Assembly (NCBI GenBank): GCA_944387035.1
Contig: CALXDJ010000008.1
Location: 1 to 64,000, forward strand
Direction of reading: 5' to 3'
Source: an uncultured Oscillospiraceae bacterium
GTDB lineage: Bacteria; Bacillota; Clostridia; Oscillospirales; Oscillospiraceae
DNA length: 64,000 nucleotides
The translations under genes and the position numbers were made by a program. This document shows positions 1-7,874 of this stretch, piece by piece (position 1 is the first letter of the stretch; the number at the start of each line of letters is the position of its first letter). The notes under the pieces were generated by a model, which searched no databases, had not been told where the DNA came from, and saw only the letters and a list, made by a program, of their open reading frames with translations.

Positions 1-18
1 GGACAGCTTCCGCTGTCC
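1..18. terminator. hairpin at window edge
   Basis: A perfect 7-bp inverted repeat (GGACAGC ... GCTGTCC, 4-nt loop) opens the window. No clear T tract follows on the plus strand. It could be the tail of a terminator for a gene outside the window. Confidence 0.25.
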
Positions 19-141
19 GCCTGTGTGCCTGACAATTCACAAGGTTCAGAAAATGTACCTATGGGAACTATCAGAAGGCGCGTCCCTTTTTGGCACCTTT
101 CCCGCCTGTCTCCATAGGATGGGAGGAGAGGAGGAGTGCTT

Positions 142-393
142 ATGGAGTATTATCTGATCCTTGCCCGCTCCGTGACTTATGCCCAGCGCATGCAGAAAAC
201 ATTGGATCGGGCAGGTATCCGCTGCCGGATTTTCCGCGCCCCCAGAGATCTGACGGATCTGGGGTGTGCGTATGCTGTTCAAATTGCCGCGGCAGATCTG
301 TCGCTGGCACTGACTGCTCTGCATCGTCAGGCACTGGATCCCATTCGGATCTTTTTGTATCAACGGGGCGTGTACCGGGAGGTGGGGGGATGA
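142..393 (+). CDS. DUF3343 (putative Se/S carrier-like) protein
   Basis: Small 83-residue protein starting MEYYLILARSVTYAQRM, typical of DUF3343, a family described as a putative selenium/sulfur carrier. The ATG at 142 is preferred over the in-frame GTG at 136 because the purine-rich GGGAGGAGAGGAGG at 121-134 is then properly spaced. The stop overlaps the next gene's ATG (ATGA at 390-393), so the two are translationally coupled to the aminotransferase, which could supply the S or Se. The role is inferred from family and context. I see no conserved Cys pair in this copy, so direct carriage of sulfur by a thiol is doubtful. Confidence 0.75.
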   Translation: MEYYLILARSVTYAQRMQKTLDRAGIRCRIFRAPRDLTDLGCAYAVQIAAADLSLALTALHRQALDPIRIFLYQRGVYREVGG

Positions 394-1514
394 TCTATCT
401 GGACAGTGCCGCCACCACGTTTCAAAAACCGCCAACGGTGGCGGCGGCCATGGCGGAGGCCATGGCTACCATGAGCTCCCCGGGCCGGGGCGGCCACCGG
501 GCAGCCATGCTGGCCGCCGACACCGCATTTGCCTGCCGGGAGGCTCTGGCGGAACTGTTTCACCTGTCCAACCCGGAGCAGGTGGTTTTTACCATGAATG
601 CGACCCATGCCCTGAATTTGGCCATCAAAAGTCTGGTTCCTCCCGGCGGCCGGGCGGTGATCTCGGGGTATGAACACAATGCTGTCACCCGGCCCCTGGC
701 GGCACTGGGGGCGCAGGTCCGGGTGGCCCGGGCGCCGCTGTTTGACCCGCCGGCTGTGCTGGAGGCATTTACCCGTCAGATCGCTCCCGATACCCATGCT
801 GTGATTTGCAGCCATGTATCCAATGTCTTTGGGTTTGTTCAGCCAATCGAAGAGATCGCAGCACTGTGCCGCCGGCACGGCATTCCGCTGATTGTGGACG
901 CGTCGCAATCAGCAGGCGTACTGCCGCTGGATATGGCGGCCTTGGGGGCGGCGTTTCTTGCCATGCCGGGACATAAGGGCCTTTATGGCCCGCAGGGGAC
1001 CGGCGTATTGGTGTGCGGAGAGGGGGTTCCCGTGCGGACTTTGCTGGAGGGCGGCACTGGGAGCATGTCCATCCAGCAGCATATGCCGGACTTCCTGCCG
1101 GACCGTCTGGAGGCCGGGACCCACAACATGCCCGGTATTGCCGGCTTGCTGGCAGGGGTGCGCTATGTACAGGAACGTGGGGAGGCCGCCATCTGCCGTC
1201 ATGAGCGGGAGCTGGCCCAAATGGTTGTAAAAGACCTTCAAAAATTAAATGGTGTACAGGTATTTGCCTTGCCGGATTTGCGGGCGCAGACCGGCGTCGT
1301 TTCCTTCCGGATGGAGGGACGGGACGCTGAGGATGTGGGGGCATCTCTGGCAGCAGAGGATATCGCTGTGCGGGCAGGTCTGCACTGTGCGCCGCTGGCT
1401 CACCGCAGTGCCGGAACCCTGGAGACGGGAACGGTGCGGGTAAGCGTTTCTGACTTCAATACCCCTGGGGAGATCACGCATTTGATTGCGGCAGTCAAAG
1501 CCCTGATCTCCTGA
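390..1514 (+). CDS. aminotransferase class V / cysteine desulfurase-like protein
   Basis: A 374-residue PLP enzyme of the class V (NifS/SufS) fold. It begins MIYLDSAATTFQKP, the usual N-terminus of the short EF2568-type subfamily. The PLP lysine is K196 in MPGHKGLYGPQGTG and the candidate sulfur-accepting cysteine is C333 in GLHCAPLAH. Cysteine desulfurases release S from cysteine as an enzyme persulfide; the true substrate of this subfamily (Cys or Sec) is not established. It overlaps the DUF3343 gene by 4 nt, suggesting a donor/carrier pair. No suf or isc scaffold gene is adjacent. Confidence 0.85.
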   Translation: MIYLDSAATTFQKPPTVAAAMAEAMATMSSPGRGGHRAAMLAADTAFACREALAELFHLSNPEQVVFTMNATHALNLAIKSLVPPGGRAVISGYEHNAVTRPLAALGAQVRVARAPLFDPPAVLEAFTRQIAPDTHAVICSHVSNVFGFVQPIEEIAALCRRHGIPLIVDASQSAGVLPLDMAALGAAFLAMPGHKGLYGPQGTGVLVCGEGVPVRTLLEGGTGSMSIQQHMPDFLPDRLEAGTHNMPGIAGLLAGVRYVQERGEAAICRHERELAQMVVKDLQKLNGVQVFALPDLRAQTGVVSFRMEGRDAEDVGASLAAEDIAVRAGLHCAPLAHRSAGTLETGTVRVSVSDFNTPGEITHLIAAVKALIS

Positions 1515-1552
1515 TTTTTCTGAACAGTCCGTGAATTTTCCCCCGGTTTACC

Positions 1553-1581
1553 TTGCAATCTACTGGGAGATTTTATATAAT
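1553..1581 (+). promoter_or_regulatory. sigma-A promoter of the cdaA supra-operon
   Basis: TTGCAA (1553-1558), 17-nt spacer, perfect TATAAT (1576-1581). It lies 38 nt before the cdaA start and is the only strong vegetative promoter I noticed before the long co-directional block. Confidence 0.75.
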
Positions 1582-1619
1582 CTATTTATTCATGGCCTGA
1601 AAGGGATGATGACGTCAAA

Positions 1620-2507
1620 ATGGAATGGTACATTGCAGAAATTCCAGCCGTAATCGGCCGCTATCTGCTGATGATCCAGGTGACGGACGTATTGGATATC
1701 GCGATTATGGCATTCGTGATGTACAAGGTGTTCATCCTGGTACAGAGTACGAAGGCCGCCAGTCTCCTCAAGGGACTGCTGGTCTTTTTCGCGGCACTGG
1801 TGCTGTCTTATCTGCTGCACCTCAACGGCATCAATTATATTCTCAATAAGATGGTGGAGTGGGGCGTGCTGGCCCTGATTATTCTCTTTCAGCCGGAAAT
1901 CCGCCGGGTGCTGGAGCAGATGGGAAGCCGCCGCATCATCGCCTTTTTTACCAATTCGGAAGCGTCCGGGACCACGCTGGAGCAGACCATCGGTCAAACC
2001 GTCCTGGCCTGCACGGAGATGTCTCAGTCCCGCACCGGTGCGCTGATTGTCTTTGAGCGGGAAATCCTGCTGGACGACATGGTCCGCAGCGGCACGGTAC
2101 TGGACGCCGCCGCTTCCAGCGAGCTCCTTAAGAATATCTTCTTTGTCAAGGCTCCCATGCATGACGGCGCCGTCATCATCCGCGGCGGCCGGGTGCTGGG
2201 CGCAGGCTGCATGCTGCCCCTGAGCAAGAATGTGAACTTGTCCCGGGATCTGGGCATGCGCCACCGGGCCGGTATTGGCATGAGCGAAAACTCCGATGCG
2301 GTGGTGGTCATTGTCTCCGAGGAGACCGGGTCCATCTCCGTGGCCATCGGCGGCATGCTCAAGCGGCACCTCAAGCCCGAGACCTTGGAAAACCTGCTGC
2401 GCAATGAGCTGCTGCCCCAGGATCAGGAGGAGTCGAGCAAACAGAAGTTTCCGATTTTGAATCTTCTGCGCGTCAAGAGAAATGGGGGTGCGGACGATGA
2501 AAAATGA
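1620..2507 (+). CDS. cdaA: diadenylate cyclase CdaA
   Basis: Membrane-bound diadenylate cyclase (295 aa) that condenses two ATP into c-di-AMP, a second messenger controlling K+ and osmolyte balance and the cell wall. About three N-terminal hydrophobic segments (residues ~10-75) precede a DisA_N catalytic domain. The signature residues are D182-G183-A184 in MHDGAVIIRGG and R214-H215-R216 in GMRHRAGIG. It overlaps the YbbR-domain regulator by 11 nt, the conserved cdaA-cdaR pairing. In many Firmicutes glmM follows; here glmM is elsewhere (45392-46747, reverse strand). Confidence 0.96.
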   Translation: MEWYIAEIPAVIGRYLLMIQVTDVLDIAIMAFVMYKVFILVQSTKAASLLKGLLVFFAALVLSYLLHLNGINYILNKMVEWGVLALIILFQPEIRRVLEQMGSRRIIAFFTNSEASGTTLEQTIGQTVLACTEMSQSRTGALIVFEREILLDDMVRSGTVLDAAASSELLKNIFFVKAPMHDGAVIIRGGRVLGAGCMLPLSKNVNLSRDLGMRHRAGIGMSENSDAVVVIVSEETGSISVAIGGMLKRHLKPETLENLLRNELLPQDQEESSKQKFPILNLLRVKRNGGADDEK

Positions 2508-3819
2508 GGAAATGACCCCCCGGAAGGCCTTTTATATTGCCCTGTCCATTTTGCTGGCCGCCATTGTGTGGTTTTACGTGGACCAGACCAGCGGCCCCAA
2601 TGGCGGCCCCCAGACCCGGGAGCGCACCATTACGGATATCCCCATCGAGTATACCGGCGAGGCCAGCCTCACCGACCGGGGGCTGATGCTGCTGGAGGAG
2701 GGGACCGACACCACCATCGACCTGACCCTGGAGGGGACCCGGTGGCTGCTGGCCAATCTGGACCGGGACGACATTCGGGTGACGGTGGATCTTTCCAATG
2801 TGGACAGCGCCGGCGTACAGACCCTGGGCTACCAGATCCTGTATACGGACCGCCGGTTTTCCAACAACGCCCTGACCAAAAAGGATGCCAGCATCTATAA
2901 TGCCACCGTCAACATCAGCGAGCTGTACAGCCGGACCGTGGAGGTGCGCTGCGAGCTCATCGGCAATGTGGCCGAGGGGTATTCCGCCGGCCAGATTCAG
3001 CTCTCCCATACCACACTGGATATTGAAGGCCAGCCGGAAGACATTGATCCCGTCAGTTACGCCAAGGTGACCTTTGACATCGGCACCGATGCGGAGGAGA
3101 CGGTTTCCCAGGAGTTGAGCATTCAGTTCTATGATGAAAACGACAACCTGCTGGAGAGCACCGGGATCCACCCGGAGGCGGAGACCATTCAGGCAACCCT
3201 GCCGGTCTTTGTCACCAAGGAACTGTGGCTGAAGATGGACTTCACCAGCGCGCCTGGCGCCCGGGAGCGGAATGTCAACTGCGAGATCCGCCCCGCCACC
3301 ATTACAGTTTCCGGCGATGCAGGCCTTTTGCGGGATGTGGACAGCATCACCCTGGACACCTTTGATCTGCTGAAGTTGGTGGAGGGCGGCGGAACCTACG
3401 TCTATCCCATCACGGTGCCGGAGGGATGCCAGAATCTCAGCGGCGTTACCCGCGCCACGGTACAGCTTTCCTTCAAGGACATGACCTCCGCCTCCGTGAC
3501 CACGGACCGGTTCCGGTATGAAAACGTACCGGATGGAAAGGCAGTGGACATTCTCACCGAGGAGATGACGGTTCAGATTTTCGGAACCGCGGCGGATGTG
3601 GCTGCCGTCACCGGAGGCGATCTGACGGTGGTGGCCGATCTGAGTGATTTCGGCTCCGCCTTGGGAACCTATACGGTGCCGGCCACCATCGAGAATTCTT
3701 CCGGTGTCGATATCGGCATCTCCGGAAGCTATGAAGTCCAGGTGACGATTCGGGAGCCTTCCGACTCCGGATCGGAGGAATCCACGCAGACAACCCCGGA
3801 GGATACTCCGGAAGAGTAA
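2497..3819 (+). CDS. cdaR: YbbR-domain regulator CdaR
   Basis: A 440-residue protein with one N-terminal membrane anchor (RKAFYIALSILLAAIVWFYV) and a long extracytoplasmic beta-rich part consistent with several YbbR repeats. The C-terminal tail is acidic and Ser/Thr-rich. CdaR proteins bind and modulate the CdaA cyclase. The ATG at 2497 is chosen because GGGGGTG sits 6 nt upstream; an in-frame ATG at 2482 lacks this. The start lies inside the 3' end of cdaA, so translation is likely coupled. Confidence 0.92.
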   Translation: MKNEEMTPRKAFYIALSILLAAIVWFYVDQTSGPNGGPQTRERTITDIPIEYTGEASLTDRGLMLLEEGTDTTIDLTLEGTRWLLANLDRDDIRVTVDLSNVDSAGVQTLGYQILYTDRRFSNNALTKKDASIYNATVNISELYSRTVEVRCELIGNVAEGYSAGQIQLSHTTLDIEGQPEDIDPVSYAKVTFDIGTDAEETVSQELSIQFYDENDNLLESTGIHPEAETIQATLPVFVTKELWLKMDFTSAPGARERNVNCEIRPATITVSGDAGLLRDVDSITLDTFDLLKLVEGGGTYVYPITVPEGCQNLSGVTRATVQLSFKDMTSASVTTDRFRYENVPDGKAVDILTEEMTVQIFGTAADVAAVTGGDLTVVADLSDFGSALGTYTVPATIENSSGVDIGISGSYEVQVTIREPSDSGSEESTQTTPEDTPEE

Positions 3820-3834
3820 CACAGGAGAACCATT

Positions 3835-4245
3835 ATGACCCAGATTGCAACGGTTGAACAAATTCTCAATCCCCAATATGCCATTGTTTCCGTTCCCCGC
3901 AAGTCTGCCTGCGGACATGACTGCGAGGAGTGCGCCGGCTGCGGCGTTACCGGCGCGGCGGTCCGCGCCAAGGCGGCCAATCCCATCGGCGCCGCTCCCG
4001 GCCAAAAGGTGGTAGTCCAAAGCGACACGAAAAAAATGCTGCGGATTGTGGCTCTGGTTTATCTGACACCGGTGGTGCTGTTTCTGGCAGGCTATCTGCT
4101 GACAGCCCTGCTGGGGGCCAGTGTGGGCGTGCAGTATTTTACCGCGGCAGTAGGCTTTTTCGCCGGCATTGTGGCTGCGGTGGCCTATGACCGCAAGCTC
4201 CGGGCGCGGGGCGGGCTGTCCTTTACCATCGTGCGGTTGTTCTAA
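3835..4245 (+). CDS. SoxR-reducing system protein RseC family
   Basis: A 136-residue RseC/MucC-like membrane protein. The N-terminal part carries a Cys cluster (CGHDCEECAGCGV, residues ~24-36), followed by two hydrophobic helices (LVYLTPVVLFLAGYLLTALL and a second near residues 100-120) and a basic tail. RseC relatives take part in electron transfer to SoxR or in envelope stress control in Proteobacteria. In Clostridia the family is widespread but its partner is unknown. It sits in the cdaA block, 15 nt after cdaR. Confidence 0.85.
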   Translation: MTQIATVEQILNPQYAIVSVPRKSACGHDCEECAGCGVTGAAVRAKAANPIGAAPGQKVVVQSDTKKMLRIVALVYLTPVVLFLAGYLLTALLGASVGVQYFTAAVGFFAGIVAAVAYDRKLRARGGLSFTIVRLF

Positions 4246-4253
4246 GCGGGACG

Positions 4254-5156
4254 ATGTACGGTTACGTTCGGCCGCCGGCGGGTATCCTGTCTGAGGAGGA
4301 GCTGGAGCGCTTCCGCAGAATGTACTGCGGATTGTGCCACACTCTGGGCCAACGTTATGGCACTGCCGCCCGCTTTATCCTCAATTATGATTTTACCTAC
4401 CTGGCGATCCTGCTCAGCGGGGGCGACGAGGGACCCAGCACCGCAGCGCGGTGCATGGTCAGTCCCCTGAAAAAACGGGACTACCTGTGCACTACCGACG
4501 CCCTGGCTTTGGCAGCGGATGAAAGCGTGATTCTGGCCTATTGGCAGCTGCGGGACGGCGTGGCGGACCACGACTGGCTCCACGGGATGAAGTACCGGAG
4601 CCTGAGCGCTGTTCTGGAGCCGGCGTACCGCAAGGCGTCTGCGGCCCGTCCAGCCTTTGCCGAGAGCACCCGCCGTCAGCTTGCCCATTTGGCGGAACTG
4701 GAGGCGCAGCCCTGCGCCCTGCTGGATCCGCCTGCCGATGCCTTCGCTTCGCTGCTGGGCGCTGCGGCCCAGGAGGTGGACCACCCTGTCCGCCGGCGGG
4801 TACTGGAGCAGATCCTCTACCATTTGGGACGGTGGATCTATCTCATTGACGCCGCGGACGATTTGAAAAAGGACGCCAAAACCGGCAGCTATAATCCTGT
4901 GGCCCTGCGCTATGGCCTGTGGGACGGTGTGTGGACACCGGAATGCCGGAGAGAATTTACCGCGACTTTGGACCATTCGGTCCATATGATTACCACGGCA
5001 CTGGAGCTGTGGGACTTCGGCGTGTGGACACCGGTACTGGAGTCGACCTTTTATACCGGCTTGTTCCATGTTGGAAAATCCGTGCTGGACGGCACGTTCC
5101 GTTCCATCCGGCGCGGTCAGAGAAAGAAACGCAAGAATGGTGAGGAAACCGCATGA
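4254..5156 (+). CDS. DUF5685 family protein
   Basis: A 300-residue protein with the characteristic opening [20 protein letters not shown] and a [12 protein letters not shown] motif close to the N-terminus, as in DUF5685 proteins of Clostridia. Helix-rich, probably cytosolic. Function unknown. The stop overlaps the next gene's ATG by 4 nt, and a DUF5685/J-domain neighbour pair appears common in this group (recalled, not searched), hinting at joint function. The CxxC pair and several conserved Asp/His residues could bind a metal; this is speculation. Confidence 0.8.
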   Translation: MYGYVRPPAGILSEEELERFRRMYCGLCHTLGQRYGTAARFILNYDFTYLAILLSGGDEGPSTAARCMVSPLKKRDYLCTTDALALAADESVILAYWQLRDGVADHDWLHGMKYRSLSAVLEPAYRKASAARPAFAESTRRQLAHLAELEAQPCALLDPPADAFASLLGAAAQEVDHPVRRRVLEQILYHLGRWIYLIDAADDLKKDAKTGSYNPVALRYGLWDGVWTPECRREFTATLDHSVHMITTALELWDFGVWTPVLESTFYTGLFHVGKSVLDGTFRSIRRGQRKKRKNGEETA

Positions 5157-5812
5157 ATGATCCCTATCAGGTCCTGGGCGTACCGGAGACCGCAACAGAT
5201 GAAGAAATCAAACGGGCTTACCGGGAGCTGGCACGCAAATACCATCCGGATAACTATCACGATAATCCCCTGGCAGACCTGGCACAGGAAAAGATGAAGG
5301 AGATCAATGCCGCCTACGAGCAGATTACCAAAATGCGCGGCAGCGGCGGACATGGCAGCGGATCCACATCTTCCAGGCAGAGCAGCGGGTATGGTGGTTA
5401 TGGAAGTTATGGCGGCTATGGCGGTTCGACGTACCGCCAGTACGGCGGCTCGTCCAGCTCCGTGCTGCAGCAGGTGCGCATTGCCATCAACACCGGTGAT
5501 CTGAGCCGGGCGGAAGCGCTGCTGGCCAATTACTCCGACCACAACGCCGAGTGGAACTTCCTGCGGGGAGCGGTGTGCTACCGCAGAGGCTGGATGGACG
5601 AGGCCAAGCGCTATTATCAGACGGCCTGTCAAATGGACCCGGGCAACGCGGAATACCGCCAGGCTTTGGAGTTCATGGAGCGGGGAACCCAGTCGGCATA
5701 TCATCCCAACGGGACGCCCTTCGGCACCGATCTGTGCGGCGGAAATCCCTGCTTGACGCTGTGCTGCCTGTACTCACTGTGCAACGGCGGCGGATATGTA
5801 CTTTGCTGCTGA
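5153..5812 (+). CDS. J-domain protein with Cys-rich tail
   Basis: A 219-residue protein with a canonical J domain (residues ~3-65, HPD at 31-33) that should stimulate an Hsp70. A Gly/Ser/Tyr-rich linker follows (~60-105), then a TPR-like helical segment (~110-180), then a C-terminal tail with eight Cys in the last ~28 residues ([11 protein letters not shown] ... VLCC). It lacks the CxxCxGxG zinc repeats of true DnaJ, so it is a specialised co-chaperone. The Cys tail suggests metal binding or redox sensing; neither is demonstrated. Confidence 0.88.
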   Translation: MNDPYQVLGVPETATDEEIKRAYRELARKYHPDNYHDNPLADLAQEKMKEINAAYEQITKMRGSGGHGSGSTSSRQSSGYGGYGSYGGYGGSTYRQYGGSSSSVLQQVRIAINTGDLSRAEALLANYSDHNAEWNFLRGAVCYRRGWMDEAKRYYQTACQMDPGNAEYRQALEFMERGTQSAYHPNGTPFGTDLCGGNPCLTLCCLYSLCNGGGYVLCC

Positions 5813-5836
5813 AGGGAAAGGAAAGAGGGAAGCATT

Positions 5837-6718
5837 ATGATTAAAAGCATGACCGGTTACGGACGGGCCCGCGCAATGCTGCACCTGCGGGACATCACCG
5901 TGGAGGTGCGTTCCGTGAATAACCGGTATCTGGATTGTACCGTTAAGATGCCCCGGATGTACGCCTTTGCTGAGGACGCCATCAAGCAGTGCGTGCAGCA
6001 GGCCGTTTCCCGGGGAAAGGTGGATGTGTATATCACCGTGGATGCCTCCGCGGCGGATGTGGCCAAGGTCACGGTCAACCGGGAGCTGGCAGGACAATAT
6101 GCTGCCGCTTTGCGGGAACTGGCTCAGGTCTGCGGCCAGGAAACGTATTCCGTGTCGCCGGAGACCCTCTCCCGGTTTCCGGATGTGCTGACGGTTACCA
6201 AGGCCGATGAGGACCTGGAAACTGTCAGCGCGGATCTTTGCACCGTGCTGCGGGAAGCCCTGGATGCTTACAATGCCATGCGGGCGGTGGAAGGGAAGAA
6301 GCTGGCGGAGGATATTTCCCACCGCCTGGATGTGATTCTGGACAATACCGCCCGGGTGGAACAGCGTTCTCCTGAGACGGTGGCGGAGTACCGGGCCAAG
6401 CTGACGGCCCGGATGCAGGAGGTGCTCCAGAGCGCCACGGTGGATCCCCAGCGGATCTTGACCGAAGCCGCCATCTACGCGGACAAGGTCGCCGTGGATG
6501 AGGAGACGGTCCGCCTGCGCAGCCATGTCGCCCAGCTGCGGACCATGCTGGAATCCGATGAGCCCATGGGCCGGAAGATGGATTTCCTCATTCAGGAGGT
6601 CAACCGGGAGTCCAACACCATCGGCTCCAAGTGCTCCGACGTTGCCATTGCCAAAGTGGTTGTGGATCTCAAGGCTGAGGTCGAGAAGATGCGCGAGCAG
6701 GTCCAGAACGTGGAGTAA
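5837..6718 (+). CDS. YicC family endoribonuclease-like protein
   Basis: A 293-residue member of the YicC/YloC family. It has the hallmark start MIKSMTGYGRA and the C-terminal GRKMDFLIQEVNRESNTIGSK block. YicC proteins have been reported as endoribonucleases acting in RNA decay. It is followed after 3 nt by remA and then gmk, the same order as yloC-remA-gmk-rpoZ in Bacillus subtilis. RBS GGAAAGAGGGAAG lies just upstream of the ATG. Confidence 0.93.
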   Translation: MIKSMTGYGRARAMLHLRDITVEVRSVNNRYLDCTVKMPRMYAFAEDAIKQCVQQAVSRGKVDVYITVDASAADVAKVTVNRELAGQYAAALRELAQVCGQETYSVSPETLSRFPDVLTVTKADEDLETVSADLCTVLREALDAYNAMRAVEGKKLAEDISHRLDVILDNTARVEQRSPETVAEYRAKLTARMQEVLQSATVDPQRILTEAAIYADKVAVDEETVRLRSHVAQLRTMLESDEPMGRKMDFLIQEVNRESNTIGSKCSDVAIAKVVVDLKAEVEKMREQVQNVE

Positions 6719-6721
6719 CGC

Positions 6722-6979
6722 ATGAAACTGATCAATATTGGATTTGGAAACCTGGTCAGTGCGGAGCGCCTAATTGCGGTGGTCAGCCCGGATTCCGCGC
6801 CCATCAAGCGCATGGTTCAGGAGAACCGGGAACGGGGCATGCTGATCGATGCCACCTATGGCCGGAAAACCGCCTCCATCTTCATCATGGACAGCGGTCA
6901 TGTGGTTTTATCCGCCCTGCCGCCGGAGCGGTTTGGCGGAAAAGCGGATCCTGATACGAAAGAGGAGAGAGAGAATTGA
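6722..6979 (+). CDS. remA: RemA-type regulator (DUF370)
   Basis: An 85-residue RemA homologue ([31 protein letters not shown]). In B. subtilis RemA is a ring-forming DNA-binding activator of biofilm matrix and osmoprotection genes. It sits between yicC and gmk as in Bacillus. Its stop overlaps the gmk ATG (TGATG). Regulatory targets in this organism are unknown. Confidence 0.9.
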   Translation: MKLINIGFGNLVSAERLIAVVSPDSAPIKRMVQENRERGMLIDATYGRKTASIFIMDSGHVVLSALPPERFGGKADPDTKEEREN

Positions 6980-7575
6980 TGAGAAGAGGAAAGACGTTCA
7001 TTATTTCCGGCCCTTCCGGCGTGGGAAAGAGCACGGTGCTGCAGGCCCTCCTGGCGCAAAACGACAACATCTATTTCTCCGTGTCCGCCACGACCCGGGA
7101 GCCGCGTCCCGGTGAGCAGGACGGGGTTCACTATCATTTTATGGACGTGGATACCTTCCGCAAATGGATCGTCAATGACGAATTTCTGGAGTATGCCGAG
7201 TATATCGGCAACTTCTACGGTACGCCCAAAAAGTACGTGGACGCTGCCATGAACCGGGGGAAGGATGTTATTTTGGACATCGAGGTGCAGGGCGCCATCC
7301 AGGTGACCAGCAAACGCCCTGATGTGGTGCGGATCTTCATTGCGCCCCCCAGCTGGGCGGAGCTGGAGCGCCGTCTCAAGGAGCGGGGAACCGACTCGGA
7401 TGAAAAGATCGAAAAGCGGCTGCTGCGGGCCAAGGTAGAATTTCAGACCGCCCATACGTATGATTACTTTGTCATCAACGACACCGTGGACAACGCGGTT
7501 CGCGAATTGTCCGCCATCATGACCGCCGAGCACTGCAAACCCAAGGAGCGTATGGAGGTCATCAGCGGCCGGTAA
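6979..7575 (+). CDS. gmk: guanylate kinase
   Basis: Guanylate kinase (198 aa), phosphorylating GMP to GDP with ATP. The P-loop GPSGVGKST is at residues ~10-18 and a GMP-binding segment follows (SVSATTREPRPGEQDGVHYHF). The ATG at 6979 is chosen over a TTG at 6976 because it overlaps the remA stop by one base and has GAGGAGAGAGAG upstream. Its length matches the family. Confidence 0.97.
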   Translation: MRRGKTFIISGPSGVGKSTVLQALLAQNDNIYFSVSATTREPRPGEQDGVHYHFMDVDTFRKWIVNDEFLEYAEYIGNFYGTPKKYVDAAMNRGKDVILDIEVQGAIQVTSKRPDVVRIFIAPPSWAELERRLKERGTDSDEKIEKRLLRAKVEFQTAHTYDYFVINDTVDNAVRELSAIMTAEHCKPKERMEVISGR

Positions 7576-7629
7576 GACCGCCTTCATTTGTTAATTTTAA
7601 GCCGACAGGCAGATAGGAAGTTGATTATT

Positions 7630-7851
7630 ATGATGCTGTATCCCGCAATGAACAAGCTCACAAGCTATATTCCCAACCGCTATATGCTGGTCAATGTGGT
7701 GGCCCGCCGGGCAAGACAGATCGCCCAGACGGCAGAAAATGAGGGCGAGCACCTGGAGGAAAAGCCGGTGACTCTGGCGATTCATGAGGTGGCAGACGGA
7801 AAGCTGGATGCCAGAAGCATGGATCTGACCATCGAGGAGGAGAACGCATAA
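7630..7851 (+). CDS. rpoZ: RNA polymerase omega subunit
   Basis: A 73-residue omega subunit (MMLYPAMNKLTSYIPNRYML, then VARRARQIA), a small assembly factor bound to the beta-prime subunit. The ATG at 7630 has AGGAAG about 9 nt upstream; an open frame continues back to 7588 but those codons do not look like omega. Position directly after gmk is the usual one. Confidence 0.93.
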   Translation: MMLYPAMNKLTSYIPNRYMLVNVVARRARQIAQTAENEGEHLEEKPVTLAIHEVADGKLDARSMDLTIEEENA

Positions 7852-7874
7852 GCGAAGGCGAAGGAGGGCGAGGC

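Noticed and set aside
113-120. CATAGGAT before the DUF3343 gene as a sigma-E -10
   Set aside because: The expected -35 position (91-98, TGGCACCT) does not match.
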